Shown here piece by piece: positions 51,308-58,040 of a stretch of DNA of 58,040 nt. The notes beneath the pieces are model-generated. The model had not been told where the DNA came from, did not search any database, and was given only the letters and a program-made list of their open reading frames with translations. The position numbers were made by a program, and so were the translations under genes. This stretch comes from Propionibacteriaceae bacterium (GTDB taxonomy: Bacteria > Actinomycetota > Actinomycetes > Propionibacteriales > Propionibacteriaceae), in contig JAIRYW010000036.1 in assembly GCA_031267645.1 (NCBI GenBank), forward strand, positions 1 through 58,040, written 5' to 3'. Within the stretch, counting starts at the first letter, position 1. The number at the start of each line of letters is the position of its first letter.

Positions 51308-51509
51308 TCACCGCCGGCCGGCGGCCACCCGTATCGCCACTGGCCGTCGTCAGGAAGCCAGCCAGATCGCGTCGCAGCCCAGCTGGACGATGCTGGAAGG
51401 ATGCGTCTCCGGCGGTCGAGCTTGGGTCAGACCTCCAAGGGTGATCGTTCAGCGAGTTCGGCGGAGCGGGAGATTGGGCGCACCGGCCGGCCGTTCCGGA
51501 ACATTCGCC

Positions 51510-51974
51510 TCAGGGGTGGGAAGGGCGGGTGTCGGTCCATCGGATGACGAGCTTCCGCTCGGCGAAACGCCACCCGGCGGCCGTCCGCCTGAAAACGTCC
51601 TCGTATCGGATCGACATGACGATCAGTTCGCGGTCGGCCCCGCTACCGGCCAGGTGGTGCGCCAGGCAGTAGGTCTCACCCGTCGCGCCGTCCCCGTCGA
51701 CCACGATGGTCGACTGCCCGTTGAAATGGGTGGTGGCCTCGTATTGCGACAGCGCCCCGAAACCGGCCAGGTGCTCCTCCCGGGTGGTCAGGATCTGGTC
51801 GGGCGCGGTCTGGGCGTCGCCCAGCTGGACCAGCGTGCGGCCGTGCTCGGCGTAGAGCCCGTATTGTTTCTCGGGCTCACGGCCGTCGGCGTGGTGGGCG
51901 TAGGCGTCGATCAGCTCTCGGATCTCGAGGCGGTCGGCCACCTCCCGCCAGGTCAGGTCGGGGTGGGCGCTCAT
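51510..51974 (-). CDS. SnoaL/NTF2-like protein
   Basis: A 154-aa nuclear-transport-factor-2-like fold protein of the SnoaL_4 kind. ATG 51972-51974 is preceded by GGAAGG. The opening WREVADRLEIRELIDAYAHH and the closing GWRFAERKLVIRW are typical. Such proteins act as isomerases, dehydratases or binding proteins in catabolism of ring compounds. Here it is divergent from a TetR gene and likely under its control. The substrate is unknown. Confidence 0.88.
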   Translation of the reverse strand: MSAHPDLTWREVADRLEIRELIDAYAHHADGREPEKQYGLYAEHGRTLVQLGDAQTAPDQILTTREEHLAGFGALSQYEATTHFNGQSTIVVDGDGATGETYCLAHHLAGSGADRELIVMSIRYEDVFRRTAAGWRFAERKLVIRWTDTRPSHP

Positions 51975-52008
51975 GGGGTTCTTCCTTCCAGTCGGGGCCA
52001 GAGTGAAC

Positions 52009-52055
52009 CGGAGTGAACTCCGTATCGGCTGACACGATAAGCGGAGCGTGCTCCG
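52009..52055. promoter_or_regulatory. Paired CGGAG-N4-CTCCG operators between SnoaL-like gene and tetR
   Basis: Two palindromes with identical arms: CGGAG-TGAA-CTCCG (52009-52022) and CGGAG-CGTG-CTCCG (52042-52055), 33 nt centre to centre, about three DNA turns. They probably bind two dimers of the adjacent TetR protein. Confidence 0.72.
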
Positions 52056-52082
52056 ATAGCAAGCTGGTGGGAGGATGGGCGG

Positions 52083-52655
52083 ATGGCGGAGCCGGCCCAA
52101 CCCAAGCGGAGAGCGGACGCGCGGCGCAACCGACAGGCCCTGTTGGACTCAGCGGCCCGGGTATTCGCCCGGGCTGGGGCGGAGGCCTCGCTGAACCAGA
52201 TCGCCCGCGAGGCCGGCCTCGGCATCGGCACCTTGTTCCGCCACTTCGCCACCCGGGCGGAGCTGGTCGAGGCCACGTTCCGCAATGAGCTGAGGCGGAT
52301 TTGCGACGCGGCGCCGGAACTGTTGGCCGTTCAAGCTCCGCCGGCGGCGACTTCCGAATGGATGGAGAGATTCCTGGACTACATGACGACCAAACACGGG
52401 ATGGTCGACACGCTCCAGGCCATGATGACCACGGGCTCGCCGCTTTACGAAGAGACCCTGGGGCGCCTGACCGACGCGGTGCGCGGGCTGATCGAAGCCG
52501 GCGTCAGCAGCGGCGACTTCCGGTCGGACGTCGACCCCTCCGACGCCCTGGCCCAACTCGGCGGCATCGCCTACATGGCGGGCCAGCCGGGGCGACGGGA
52601 CCAGGCCCGGCGGATGATCGACCTGCTCGTCCGAGGGCTCCGCGCCTCAGCCTGA
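52083..52655 (+). CDS. TetR-family regulator
   Basis: A 190-aa TetR/AcrR regulator with NQIAREAGLGIGTLFRHFAT as helix-turn-helix and an SBI-type helical C-domain (MTTGSPLYEETLGRL). It is transcribed away from the SnoaL-like gene. The paired palindromes 28-74 nt before its ATG are the expected binding sites. Confidence 0.92.
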   Translation: MAEPAQPKRRADARRNRQALLDSAARVFARAGAEASLNQIAREAGLGIGTLFRHFATRAELVEATFRNELRRICDAAPELLAVQAPPAATSEWMERFLDYMTTKHGMVDTLQAMMTTGSPLYEETLGRLTDAVRGLIEAGVSSGDFRSDVDPSDALAQLGGIAYMAGQPGRRDQARRMIDLLVRGLRASA

Positions 52656-52777
52656 GCCGGGCCGTCCCGGTGGTCCGAGGCTAGGCTGGAGCGTCGCAGC
52701 CGGGTCGGCCCGATCCCGCCGGCCGCTTGGCCGCCCGTCCAACGAGAGCGATGTCACACACGCCAACACCGGCCGGT

Positions 52778-53683
52778 TCAAGCGCGCAGGAGGTCGACGA
52801 TCTGGCGGGTGGCCCGGCGGGCTTCGGGTAGCCAGGGGACGAGCATCCAGTCGTGGATCATGTGGGGGTAGACGTGGGCGGTGTAATCGAGGCCGGCGGA
52901 GGCGGCTTTCTCCCCTAGGCCTTCGGCGCCGGGGTAGAGCATGTCGGCGGTGCCGGTGAAGACCGTGATGGGGCCGAGGCCGGCGAGGTCGCCGTACAAG
53001 GGGCTGACCCGGGGGTCGTCCAGGGGGAGGCCGTTGGCGTACCAGAGCCCGATCTGAGTCAGGGCGGGGGACCCCAGCATGGGGTCGATCCGCTCGATCA
53101 GCGCGGCTCTGGGATCGCTCAGGGTCAGATCCAGGGCGGGGGAGAGCAAGATCGTGTGGGCCGGCGGCGGTTGGCCTTGGGCGGCCAACTGTTGGGCCAG
53201 CACCAGGGCCAGGTTTCCGCCGGCGGAGTCTCCCATCACGATCGGTGGCCGCCGGGGGCGGTCGGCCAGGCCGTGGCGGGTCTCGTCGTGGCGGGCTTGG
53301 ATGAAGGCCAGCGTCTCGAGGCAGTCGGCGTGGGGCACCAGGGGATAGTCCGGGATCACGACCGTGGCCCCGGTCAGTCGGTTGAGTTCGAGGCAGAGCC
53401 GCCAATGGTACGACAACGGCCCTAAGATCCAGCCGCCGCCGTGGATGAAGAACAAGGTGTTCGCCCCGGGGCGGCCCGGGATGGTGTAGACGTAGCGGCC
53501 GTCCACCGAGCGGGGTCGGATGCGACCGCTTGTCAGCTCCGCCCGCGGTGGCGGGGCCACCCCTTCGCAAGCGCGTGGATTGGCGATGTAGGCCCGTAGC
53601 CGATCCCCGGTGTAGTACCACATCGCATCCATGTCGATCAGCCGGAGCGACAGTTTCAGCGCCCGGCTGCGCAGGCTCTCCAT
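52778..53683 (-). CDS. Alpha/beta-hydrolase, hormone-sensitive-lipase-type esterase
   Basis: A 301-aa esterase. The oxyanion motif HGGGW and nucleophile elbow GDSAGGN are intact; Asp in FTGTADMLYPG and His in HVYPHMIHDW complete the triad. No signal peptide, so it is cytosolic and acts on short-chain esters. It stands alone between the TetR gene and the GNAT gene. Confidence 0.9.
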   Translation of the reverse strand: MESLRSRALKLSLRLIDMDAMWYYTGDRLRAYIANPRACEGVAPPPRAELTSGRIRPRSVDGRYVYTIPGRPGANTLFFIHGGGWILGPLSYHWRLCLELNRLTGATVVIPDYPLVPHADCLETLAFIQARHDETRHGLADRPRRPPIVMGDSAGGNLALVLAQQLAAQGQPPPAHTILLSPALDLTLSDPRAALIERIDPMLGSPALTQIGLWYANGLPLDDPRVSPLYGDLAGLGPITVFTGTADMLYPGAEGLGEKAASAGLDYTAHVYPHMIHDWMLVPWLPEARRATRQIVDLLRA

Positions 53684-53822
53684 GGCTCAAGCCTAAGGCC
53701 GAGCCGGCGCCGGGCTGGGCCTGGTGCGATGCGCGGTCTCGGGCTCCCTCCGGGACGGGCGAGCCGGTTGGGTTGGTCGACCGCTCCGGTCGTCGGGGCT
53801 GGCTTGGCCATAGGCTGGGCCG

Positions 53823-54410
53823 ATGACGGAGACCCACACGGACCGGCTGCGCTTGAGCCCGGTCGACTTGGACTTAGCGATCATGGACGACGTGTACGAG
53901 TTCTATCTGTCGCCCCAAGCCTGGAGCCACCTGCCGCAGGCGCGGCCGTCCGATTTGGAATCGGTGCGCGGTTACTTCTCGGCCCATGCCCGGTCGTGGA
54001 TGGATCACGGCTTGGGCTGGTGGGTGGTCCGCCTGCGGCGGGAGTTGGCCGGGCTGGCGGCCGAGACCATGGTCGGGGTGGGCGGTTGCGCCGCCACCCG
54101 GCCGCAGCTGCCGGCTTGGAATCTCGGTTACGGTCTCCGCCCGGAGGTCCGGGGCCATGGTTTGGCCACTGAACTGGCGCTGGCCGGCCTGACCGCCGCC
54201 GGTCGGGTGGACCCCACCCGGCCAGTCACCGGTCGGGTGCTGGAAAGCAATCAAGCCTCCTGGCGGGTGATGGACAAGATCGGGTTGACGTTGGTTTGGC
54301 AAGGGGATTCACCGGTCCAGAACGGTTCGACCGCTGGCCCGCCCCGGCGGGTCTACGCCGACCGTCCGCTCGATCAGAGCTTGCTCGATCAGCTGGTCGC
54401 CCTCGGCTGA
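53823..54410 (+). CDS. GNAT-family N-acetyltransferase
   Basis: A 195-aa acetyl-CoA-dependent acetyltransferase of the RimJ/RimL-like branch. The acetyl-CoA motif is in GYGLRPEVRGHGLATELALA (RxxGxG/A). The C-terminal motif VLESNQASWRVMDKIGL is characteristic of this group. The ATG is preceded by a GC-rich region with no strong ribosome-binding site. The acceptor is unknown. Confidence 0.9.
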   Translation: MTETHTDRLRLSPVDLDLAIMDDVYEFYLSPQAWSHLPQARPSDLESVRGYFSAHARSWMDHGLGWWVVRLRRELAGLAAETMVGVGGCAATRPQLPAWNLGYGLRPEVRGHGLATELALAGLTAAGRVDPTRPVTGRVLESNQASWRVMDKIGLTLVWQGDSPVQNGSTAGPPRRVYADRPLDQSLLDQLVALG

Positions 54411-54564
54411 CCGCCGGCCGGGTGAGGCGTCGGACGGTCGCCGCGGTCGTGCGACTGGTCTGGGGCGAGGCGTCGGATGGTGGCTGTGGTCGTGTTCCCG
54501 GGGCAGGGCGACCGTTGGCGGGGCGAGGCCTGCTCGGCTCCCGAGCCGGCGCCATAATCGGACG

Positions 54565-55164
54565 GTGACCAACGATCGGTTCGCCGCTCGGGCGCGGCGC
54601 CAGCGCTTCGACGCTTGCCCTTGGTTGTTCTGGCCTGAGTCGACGCCGGCGGAACAGGCGGAGCAGCTGGCCTATCAAGATTTCTTGGCCGAGAGCCAGG
54701 GCGTCGTGCTGGGAGAGCATTGTTACGTGTCGGAGTTGGCCGCCGTGGTCGGCGGTTTCGATGAGCCGATCGAGCTGGGCGACCGTTCGTACATCGCCGG
54801 CCAGGCCCAAGTCACCGGTCCGGTCCGGCTGGGCCAAGACTGCTCGGTCAATTCGTTCGTGTCTTTACGGGGCCGGGTGGTGGGCGGCGACGGGGTGCGC
54901 GTCGGGGCTTTCTCAGCCCTGATCGGGTTCAACCACGGGTTCGAGCGCCTGGACCAGCCGGTCTTCCGCCAGCCCCACACCAGTCTGGGCGTCGAGTTGG
55001 GCGACGACGTCTGGGTCGGGGCCCATGTCACCGTGTTGGACGGGGTCCGAGTCGGCCACCACACGATCTTGGCCGCCGGCGCCGTGGTCACGCGGGACGT
55101 GCCGGACGCCGTCATCGTGGGCGGCAACCCGGCCCGAGCGCTGCGGTCACGGAGCGAACGGTGA
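54565..55164 (+). CDS. Hexapeptide-repeat acyltransferase (NodL/LacA-like)
   Basis: A 199-aa left-handed beta-helix transferase using acetyl-CoA or another acyl-CoA. Repeats such as IAGQAQVTGPVRLGQDCSVN and WVGAHVTVLDGVRVGHHTIL build the helix, and the His in GFNHGFE is the likely catalytic base. GTG start 54565. It may acetylate a sugar or small molecule. The next gene is 121 nt downstream in the same direction. Confidence 0.88.
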   Translation: MTNDRFAARARRQRFDACPWLFWPESTPAEQAEQLAYQDFLAESQGVVLGEHCYVSELAAVVGGFDEPIELGDRSYIAGQAQVTGPVRLGQDCSVNSFVSLRGRVVGGDGVRVGAFSALIGFNHGFERLDQPVFRQPHTSLGVELGDDVWVGAHVTVLDGVRVGHHTILAAGAVVTRDVPDAVIVGGNPARALRSRSER

Positions 55165-55285
55165 GGGCGACCACTGGCCCGTTAAGCAAGATTAAATTGA
55201 CTATCGCGCTTCCGGATGGGGTCGGCCGGCGGTCCCCCGGCGTAAGACCATGGCTGATGTCAAAGACACGACACTGGGAGGGGCG

Positions 55286-56362
55286 ATGAGTCTGGCGGCC
55301 GATCTGAGCCGGTTCGGCGGCGCCGTGCTGGCCGACCTGCCGCGGCTCTTCCACCGTCACGCCGCCCAGGTGGACGACGGTCCTTGTTTCGTGGACCAGC
55401 CGGGGCGGCCCCGCCGGGTGCGGCCGAACTGCGACGCGGTCGAGATCGCGGCCATGTTCGACCAACTGCCGCCGGGCCGGTCGAGGGCCGGTTGGGTCGA
55501 GTTGTTGGGCTCCTGCCAGGACTCGGCCAGCGGCTTGGTGGGCGAGCACCTGGCCTGTGACCGCCGTCTCGATCCGCCGCCGCGCCCGGATGGCCCCGAC
55601 CGTTACACCACCATGGCCGTCAACTACGCCTTGGAGTGCCTGGGGGCCCATCTGCCGACACCCGTCCACGACGTCGCCGCCATCGACGCCGACCGTCTGG
55701 TCCATCTGCTGGAGGCCCAGGCCTGGGATGACGACCCCTGGGAGGCCGGGCATTGGGTGGACTGCCACGCTTCCTGTATGGACGCCAACGTGCGCCATTT
55801 CTCCCTGGCAGGCCCGGTGGAGGTCCTGTTCGATTGGTTGGACGCCCACTGCGACAAGGCCAGCGGCCTGTGGGGGACGCCGGGAGAGAATGGTTGGTTG
55901 TTGCCGGTCAACGGTTTCTACCGGCTGACCCGAGGGACTTACGCCCAATTCGGCCGGCCCCTGCCCCATCCGGCGGCGGCCCGGGCCACGGTGTGGGCGC
56001 ACTGCGGGGACCAAACCGTCTTCGGCCAGGGCCGGGGCACGGCCTGCCAAGTGCTGGACGTGGTCCACCCGCTCTGGCTGTGCCAGAGCCAAGGCTTGGA
56101 CCGGCTGGGGCCGATCGAGGATTGGACGGCCGCCCGCCTGCGCTTGGCCCTGTCCCGCTGGTCGCCCGGCCAGGGCTTCGCCTTCGACCCGGCGGACGGG
56201 GAACCGGGTCTGCAAGGGACCGAGATGTGGCTGAGCATCGTCTATCTGATGGCCCAGACCCTGGGCCTGGCCGACCAGTTGGGCTACCGCCCGAGGGGCG
56301 TCCATCGGCTGGAACCGCCGACGACCGGAGACGACGCCGGGGCGACGGCCATGACGTCCTGA
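55286..56362 (+). CDS. Unrecognised 358-aa protein, possibly alpha-toroid fold
   Basis: ATG 55286 is chosen for its GGGAGGGG ribosome-binding site; an upstream ATG at 55250 has none. The sequence is rich in Trp, His and Cys, with notable stretches HWVDCHASCMDANVRHF and GLWGTPGENGWLLPVNGFYR. Regularly spaced helices and GxGW-like motifs suggest an alpha/alpha-toroid related to terpene cyclases or glycan lyases, without the DxDD or DDxxD signatures. No signal peptide or membrane segment. I do not recognise the family. Confidence 0.75.
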   Translation: MSLAADLSRFGGAVLADLPRLFHRHAAQVDDGPCFVDQPGRPRRVRPNCDAVEIAAMFDQLPPGRSRAGWVELLGSCQDSASGLVGEHLACDRRLDPPPRPDGPDRYTTMAVNYALECLGAHLPTPVHDVAAIDADRLVHLLEAQAWDDDPWEAGHWVDCHASCMDANVRHFSLAGPVEVLFDWLDAHCDKASGLWGTPGENGWLLPVNGFYRLTRGTYAQFGRPLPHPAAARATVWAHCGDQTVFGQGRGTACQVLDVVHPLWLCQSQGLDRLGPIEDWTAARLRLALSRWSPGQGFAFDPADGEPGLQGTEMWLSIVYLMAQTLGLADQLGYRPRGVHRLEPPTTGDDAGATAMTS

Positions 56363-56426
56363 TCGCCGACAGCGGACTGGAACTTGGAGCAGGTTCCAAC
56401 GGCTCCGGTCTGACAAGCGGCGTCTT

Positions 56427-57542
56427 TCAGGCCATCAGGGCCAGCAGCACCCCGCCGGCCACCACGGAGGCGACCTGGCCGGCGGCGTTGGCGCCCATGG
56501 CGTGCATCAGGAGGAAATTGGAGAAGTCTTCGCGGGCGGCTTCCTTCTGGACCACGCGGGCGGCCATGGGGAAGGCGGAGATGCCGGCGGCGCCGATCAA
56601 GGGGTTGAAGTGGCCGCGGGTGAAGACGTTCATCAGTTTGCCGAAGAGGACGCCGGTGGCGGTGTCGAGCAGGAAGGCCAGCAGGCCGAGGGCGAGGATG
56701 GCCAGGGTGGAACCGCGCAGGAAGTCTTCGCCGCGCATGGTCGAGCCGATGGCCAAACCCAGGAAGAGAGTCACCACGTTGGCCATCTCGTTGGCCGAGG
56801 CGTTGGTCAGGCGTTCGACCACCTTGGACTCGCGCATCAGATTGCCCAGCATCAGCATGCCGATCAAAGGTGTGGCGAAGGGCACCAGCAGACCGACCCC
56901 GACCGTCACGATGATGGGGAACAGGATGCGGGTGCGTTGCGAGATATGGCGCTGGGAGTACGGCATGCGGATGGCCCGCTCGGCCTTGGTCGTGAGCAGA
57001 CGCATGACCGGCGGCATGATGATCGGCACCAGGGACATGTAGCTGTAGGCGGCCACCGTGATCGGCCCCAGCAGGTGGGGGGCCAAGATGCCGGAGACGT
57101 AGATCGAGGTCGGCCCGTCGATGGCTCCGATGATGCCGATGGAGGCGGCCTCCTCGCGGGTGAAGCCGAGCAGCAGGGCCAGGATCAAGGTCAAGAAGAT
57201 GCCGAACTGGCCGGCCGCGCCCAGCAGCACCATCTTGGGGTTCTCCAGCAGGGGCCCGAAATCGGTCAGAGCCCCGATGCCGACGAAGATCAGCAGAGGG
57301 AAGAGTTCGTTGCCGACGCCGACGTCGTACAAGATCTGCAGCAGCCCGTCCTCTCCCACCAAGGGCGACAGGGGCAGATTGGTCAGAATGGCGCCGGCGC
57401 CGATGGGTAGCAGTAGCAGGGGCTCGTATTCCCTGGCCACGGCCAGGTAGATGAGCAGTCCGCCGATGGCCATCATGACCAGGGACTGCCAGGTGACGTT
57501 GGTCAAGCCCTCCAAGACTTGGCTGACGCGGTCTAAGTTCAC
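56427..57542 (-). CDS. Sodium-translocating decarboxylase, beta subunit
   Basis: A 371-aa membrane protein with ~9-11 segments, homologous to OadB/MmdB/GcdB. It decarboxylates carboxybiotin and couples it to sodium export. Marks of the family: IGAIDGPTSIYVSG with the essential Asp, and GAAGISAFPMAARVVQ with the Ser/Arg of the second sodium site, plus LMHAMGANAAGQV at the end. GTG start at 57540-57542. It is 8 nt downstream of the biotin carrier gene in one operon. Confidence 0.93.
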   Translation of the reverse strand: MNLDRVSQVLEGLTNVTWQSLVMMAIGGLLIYLAVAREYEPLLLLPIGAGAILTNLPLSPLVGEDGLLQILYDVGVGNELFPLLIFVGIGALTDFGPLLENPKMVLLGAAGQFGIFLTLILALLLGFTREEAASIGIIGAIDGPTSIYVSGILAPHLLGPITVAAYSYMSLVPIIMPPVMRLLTTKAERAIRMPYSQRHISQRTRILFPIIVTVGVGLLVPFATPLIGMLMLGNLMRESKVVERLTNASANEMANVVTLFLGLAIGSTMRGEDFLRGSTLAILALGLLAFLLDTATGVLFGKLMNVFTRGHFNPLIGAAGISAFPMAARVVQKEAAREDFSNFLLMHAMGANAAGQVASVVAGGVLLALMA

Positions 57543-57550
57543 GGCTGCAC

Positions 57551-58040
57551 CTATTCGAACTTGATCAGCGGATCGCCGTGTTTGACCTGTTGTCCGGCGG
57601 CCACCAGGACGTCGGCCACGATGGCGTCACGCGGCGCTTTGAGCTCGTTCTTCATCTTCATGGCTTCCAGCACGAGCAAGGTCTGGCCTCGTTGGACCGG
57701 GGCGCCGGGGGCGATTTCGATGGACAGCACGACCCCTGGCATGGGGGCTTCGAACAGGTTGGGGCCGCCGCCGCGTCCGCTGGCGGCCGCCGGTCCAGTC
57801 GGTCGAGCGGGCGGCGGCGGGGTCGGGGCGCGGGCCGGTCCGGTCGCCGCCGGTCCGGCGGAGCCAGTCGCGGCCAGCTGGAGCGGGTCGGGCGTCAGCG
57901 CCGGATCGCCGGCCGGGCCGCCCGCGCCGCGCGACGGGCCCAGGTCACGGTCCTCGACCAGGCTGGCGGTCAGCTGACGGCCGTCGGGCAGCGCGACGCT
58001 GAAGGTCTGGCCGCCCAGCTCCTCCACGTCGACGGTGTGG
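57551..58040 (-). CDS. Biotin carrier subunit/domain of a decarboxylase, 5' end outside the window
   Basis: The frame is open to the right edge, so the N-terminus is missing or lies beyond 58040; a GTG at 58025-58027 is possible but weakly supported. The C-terminal ~75 residues form a biotinyl domain with the modified Lys in LVLEAMKMKNELKAP. A Pro/Ala-rich hinge of ~45 residues precedes it, and the visible N-terminal part (VEELGGQTFSVALPDGRQLT) looks like the end of an OadA or MmdC-type subunit. It shuttles carboxybiotin to the beta subunit downstream. Whether it is an alpha subunit C-terminus or a separate carrier cannot be decided here. Confidence 0.88.
   Translation of the reverse strand, partial: HTVDVEELGGQTFSVALPDGRQLTASLVEDRDLGPSRGAGGPAGDPALTPDPLQLAATGSAGPAATGPARAPTPPPPARPTGPAAASGRGGGPNLFEAPMPGVVLSIEIAPGAPVQRGQTLLVLEAMKMKNELKAPRDAIVADVLVAAGQQVKHGDPLIKFE

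Noticed and set aside
54424-54494. Degenerate direct repeat GAGGCGTCGGA...GGTCGTG upstream of the acyltransferase
   Set aside because: Two imperfect copies only, in a GC-biased region; no flanking structure or function could be supported.

Overview
The window comes from a high-GC Gram-positive actinobacterium. The signs are mycothiol genes (mshA and mshB), a SepX/GLPR-like cell-division membrane protein, a PonA2-type penicillin-binding protein followed by a metallophosphoesterase, a DUF4032 protein, frequent GTG starts, and several genes whose -10 box sits only 6-8 nt from the start codon (probable leaderless mRNAs). The biotin-dependent sodium-pump decarboxylase subunits at the right edge would suit a propionibacterium-like fermenter, but that placement is weak.

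Left part (1-13.3 kb): the N-terminus of a LacI regulator, glyA, an NADP-type secondary alcohol dehydrogenase, a WXG100-like/calpain protease fusion with a tiny partner gene, the cysS-rlmB operon, a DUF4032 protein, a shared sugar-ABC ATPase (UgpC/MsiK type), a DedA-like protein, the SepX/GLPR-like protein and an NCS2 nucleobase permease.

Catabolic block (13.4-25.9 kb), all on the minus strand: a sugar ABC importer without its own ATPase, a YesL-like membrane protein, two Gfo/Idh/MocA oxidoreductases, a TIM-barrel isomerase/epimerase, a LacI regulator, an SDR, a soluble fumarate-reductase-like flavoprotein and a DUF6807 (PmoA) protein. No glycoside hydrolase, kinase or aldolase is present, so the substrate is probably handled by oxidation and elimination chemistry. 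Two near-identical LacI operators lie at the same distance from two -10 boxes, tying both operons to one regulator.

Middle (26-44.7 kb): an orphan peptide-type binding protein, a sirtuin, mshB-mshA, a long Lhr helicase, citrate synthase, an exported Ig-like protein, and then a compact unit in which a 15-codon leader peptide with four Cys codons precedes a Xi-class-like glutathione-transferase homologue and an amidohydrolase. tRNA-Cys lies just downstream. After that come a 53-aa DUF4177-like gene, ponA2 and a metallophosphoesterase.

Accessory island (44.8-52.7 kb): an AbiE toxin-antitoxin pair with a frameshifted toxin, tRNA-Pro with a strong terminator and a gene-free array of nested hairpin repeats, an SDR/TetR pair, a RelB-like antitoxin fused in operon to a short zeta toxin, a VOC protein with a histidine-kinase-like tail fragment, two more TetR regulators with palindromic operators, and a fragment of a second SDR copy.

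Right end (52.8-58.0 kb): an esterase, a GNAT acetyltransferase, a hexapeptide acyltransferase, an unrecognised 358-aa protein, and the beta and biotin-carrier subunits of a sodium-translocating decarboxylase. No CRISPR array, insertion sequence, rRNA or prophage was seen.
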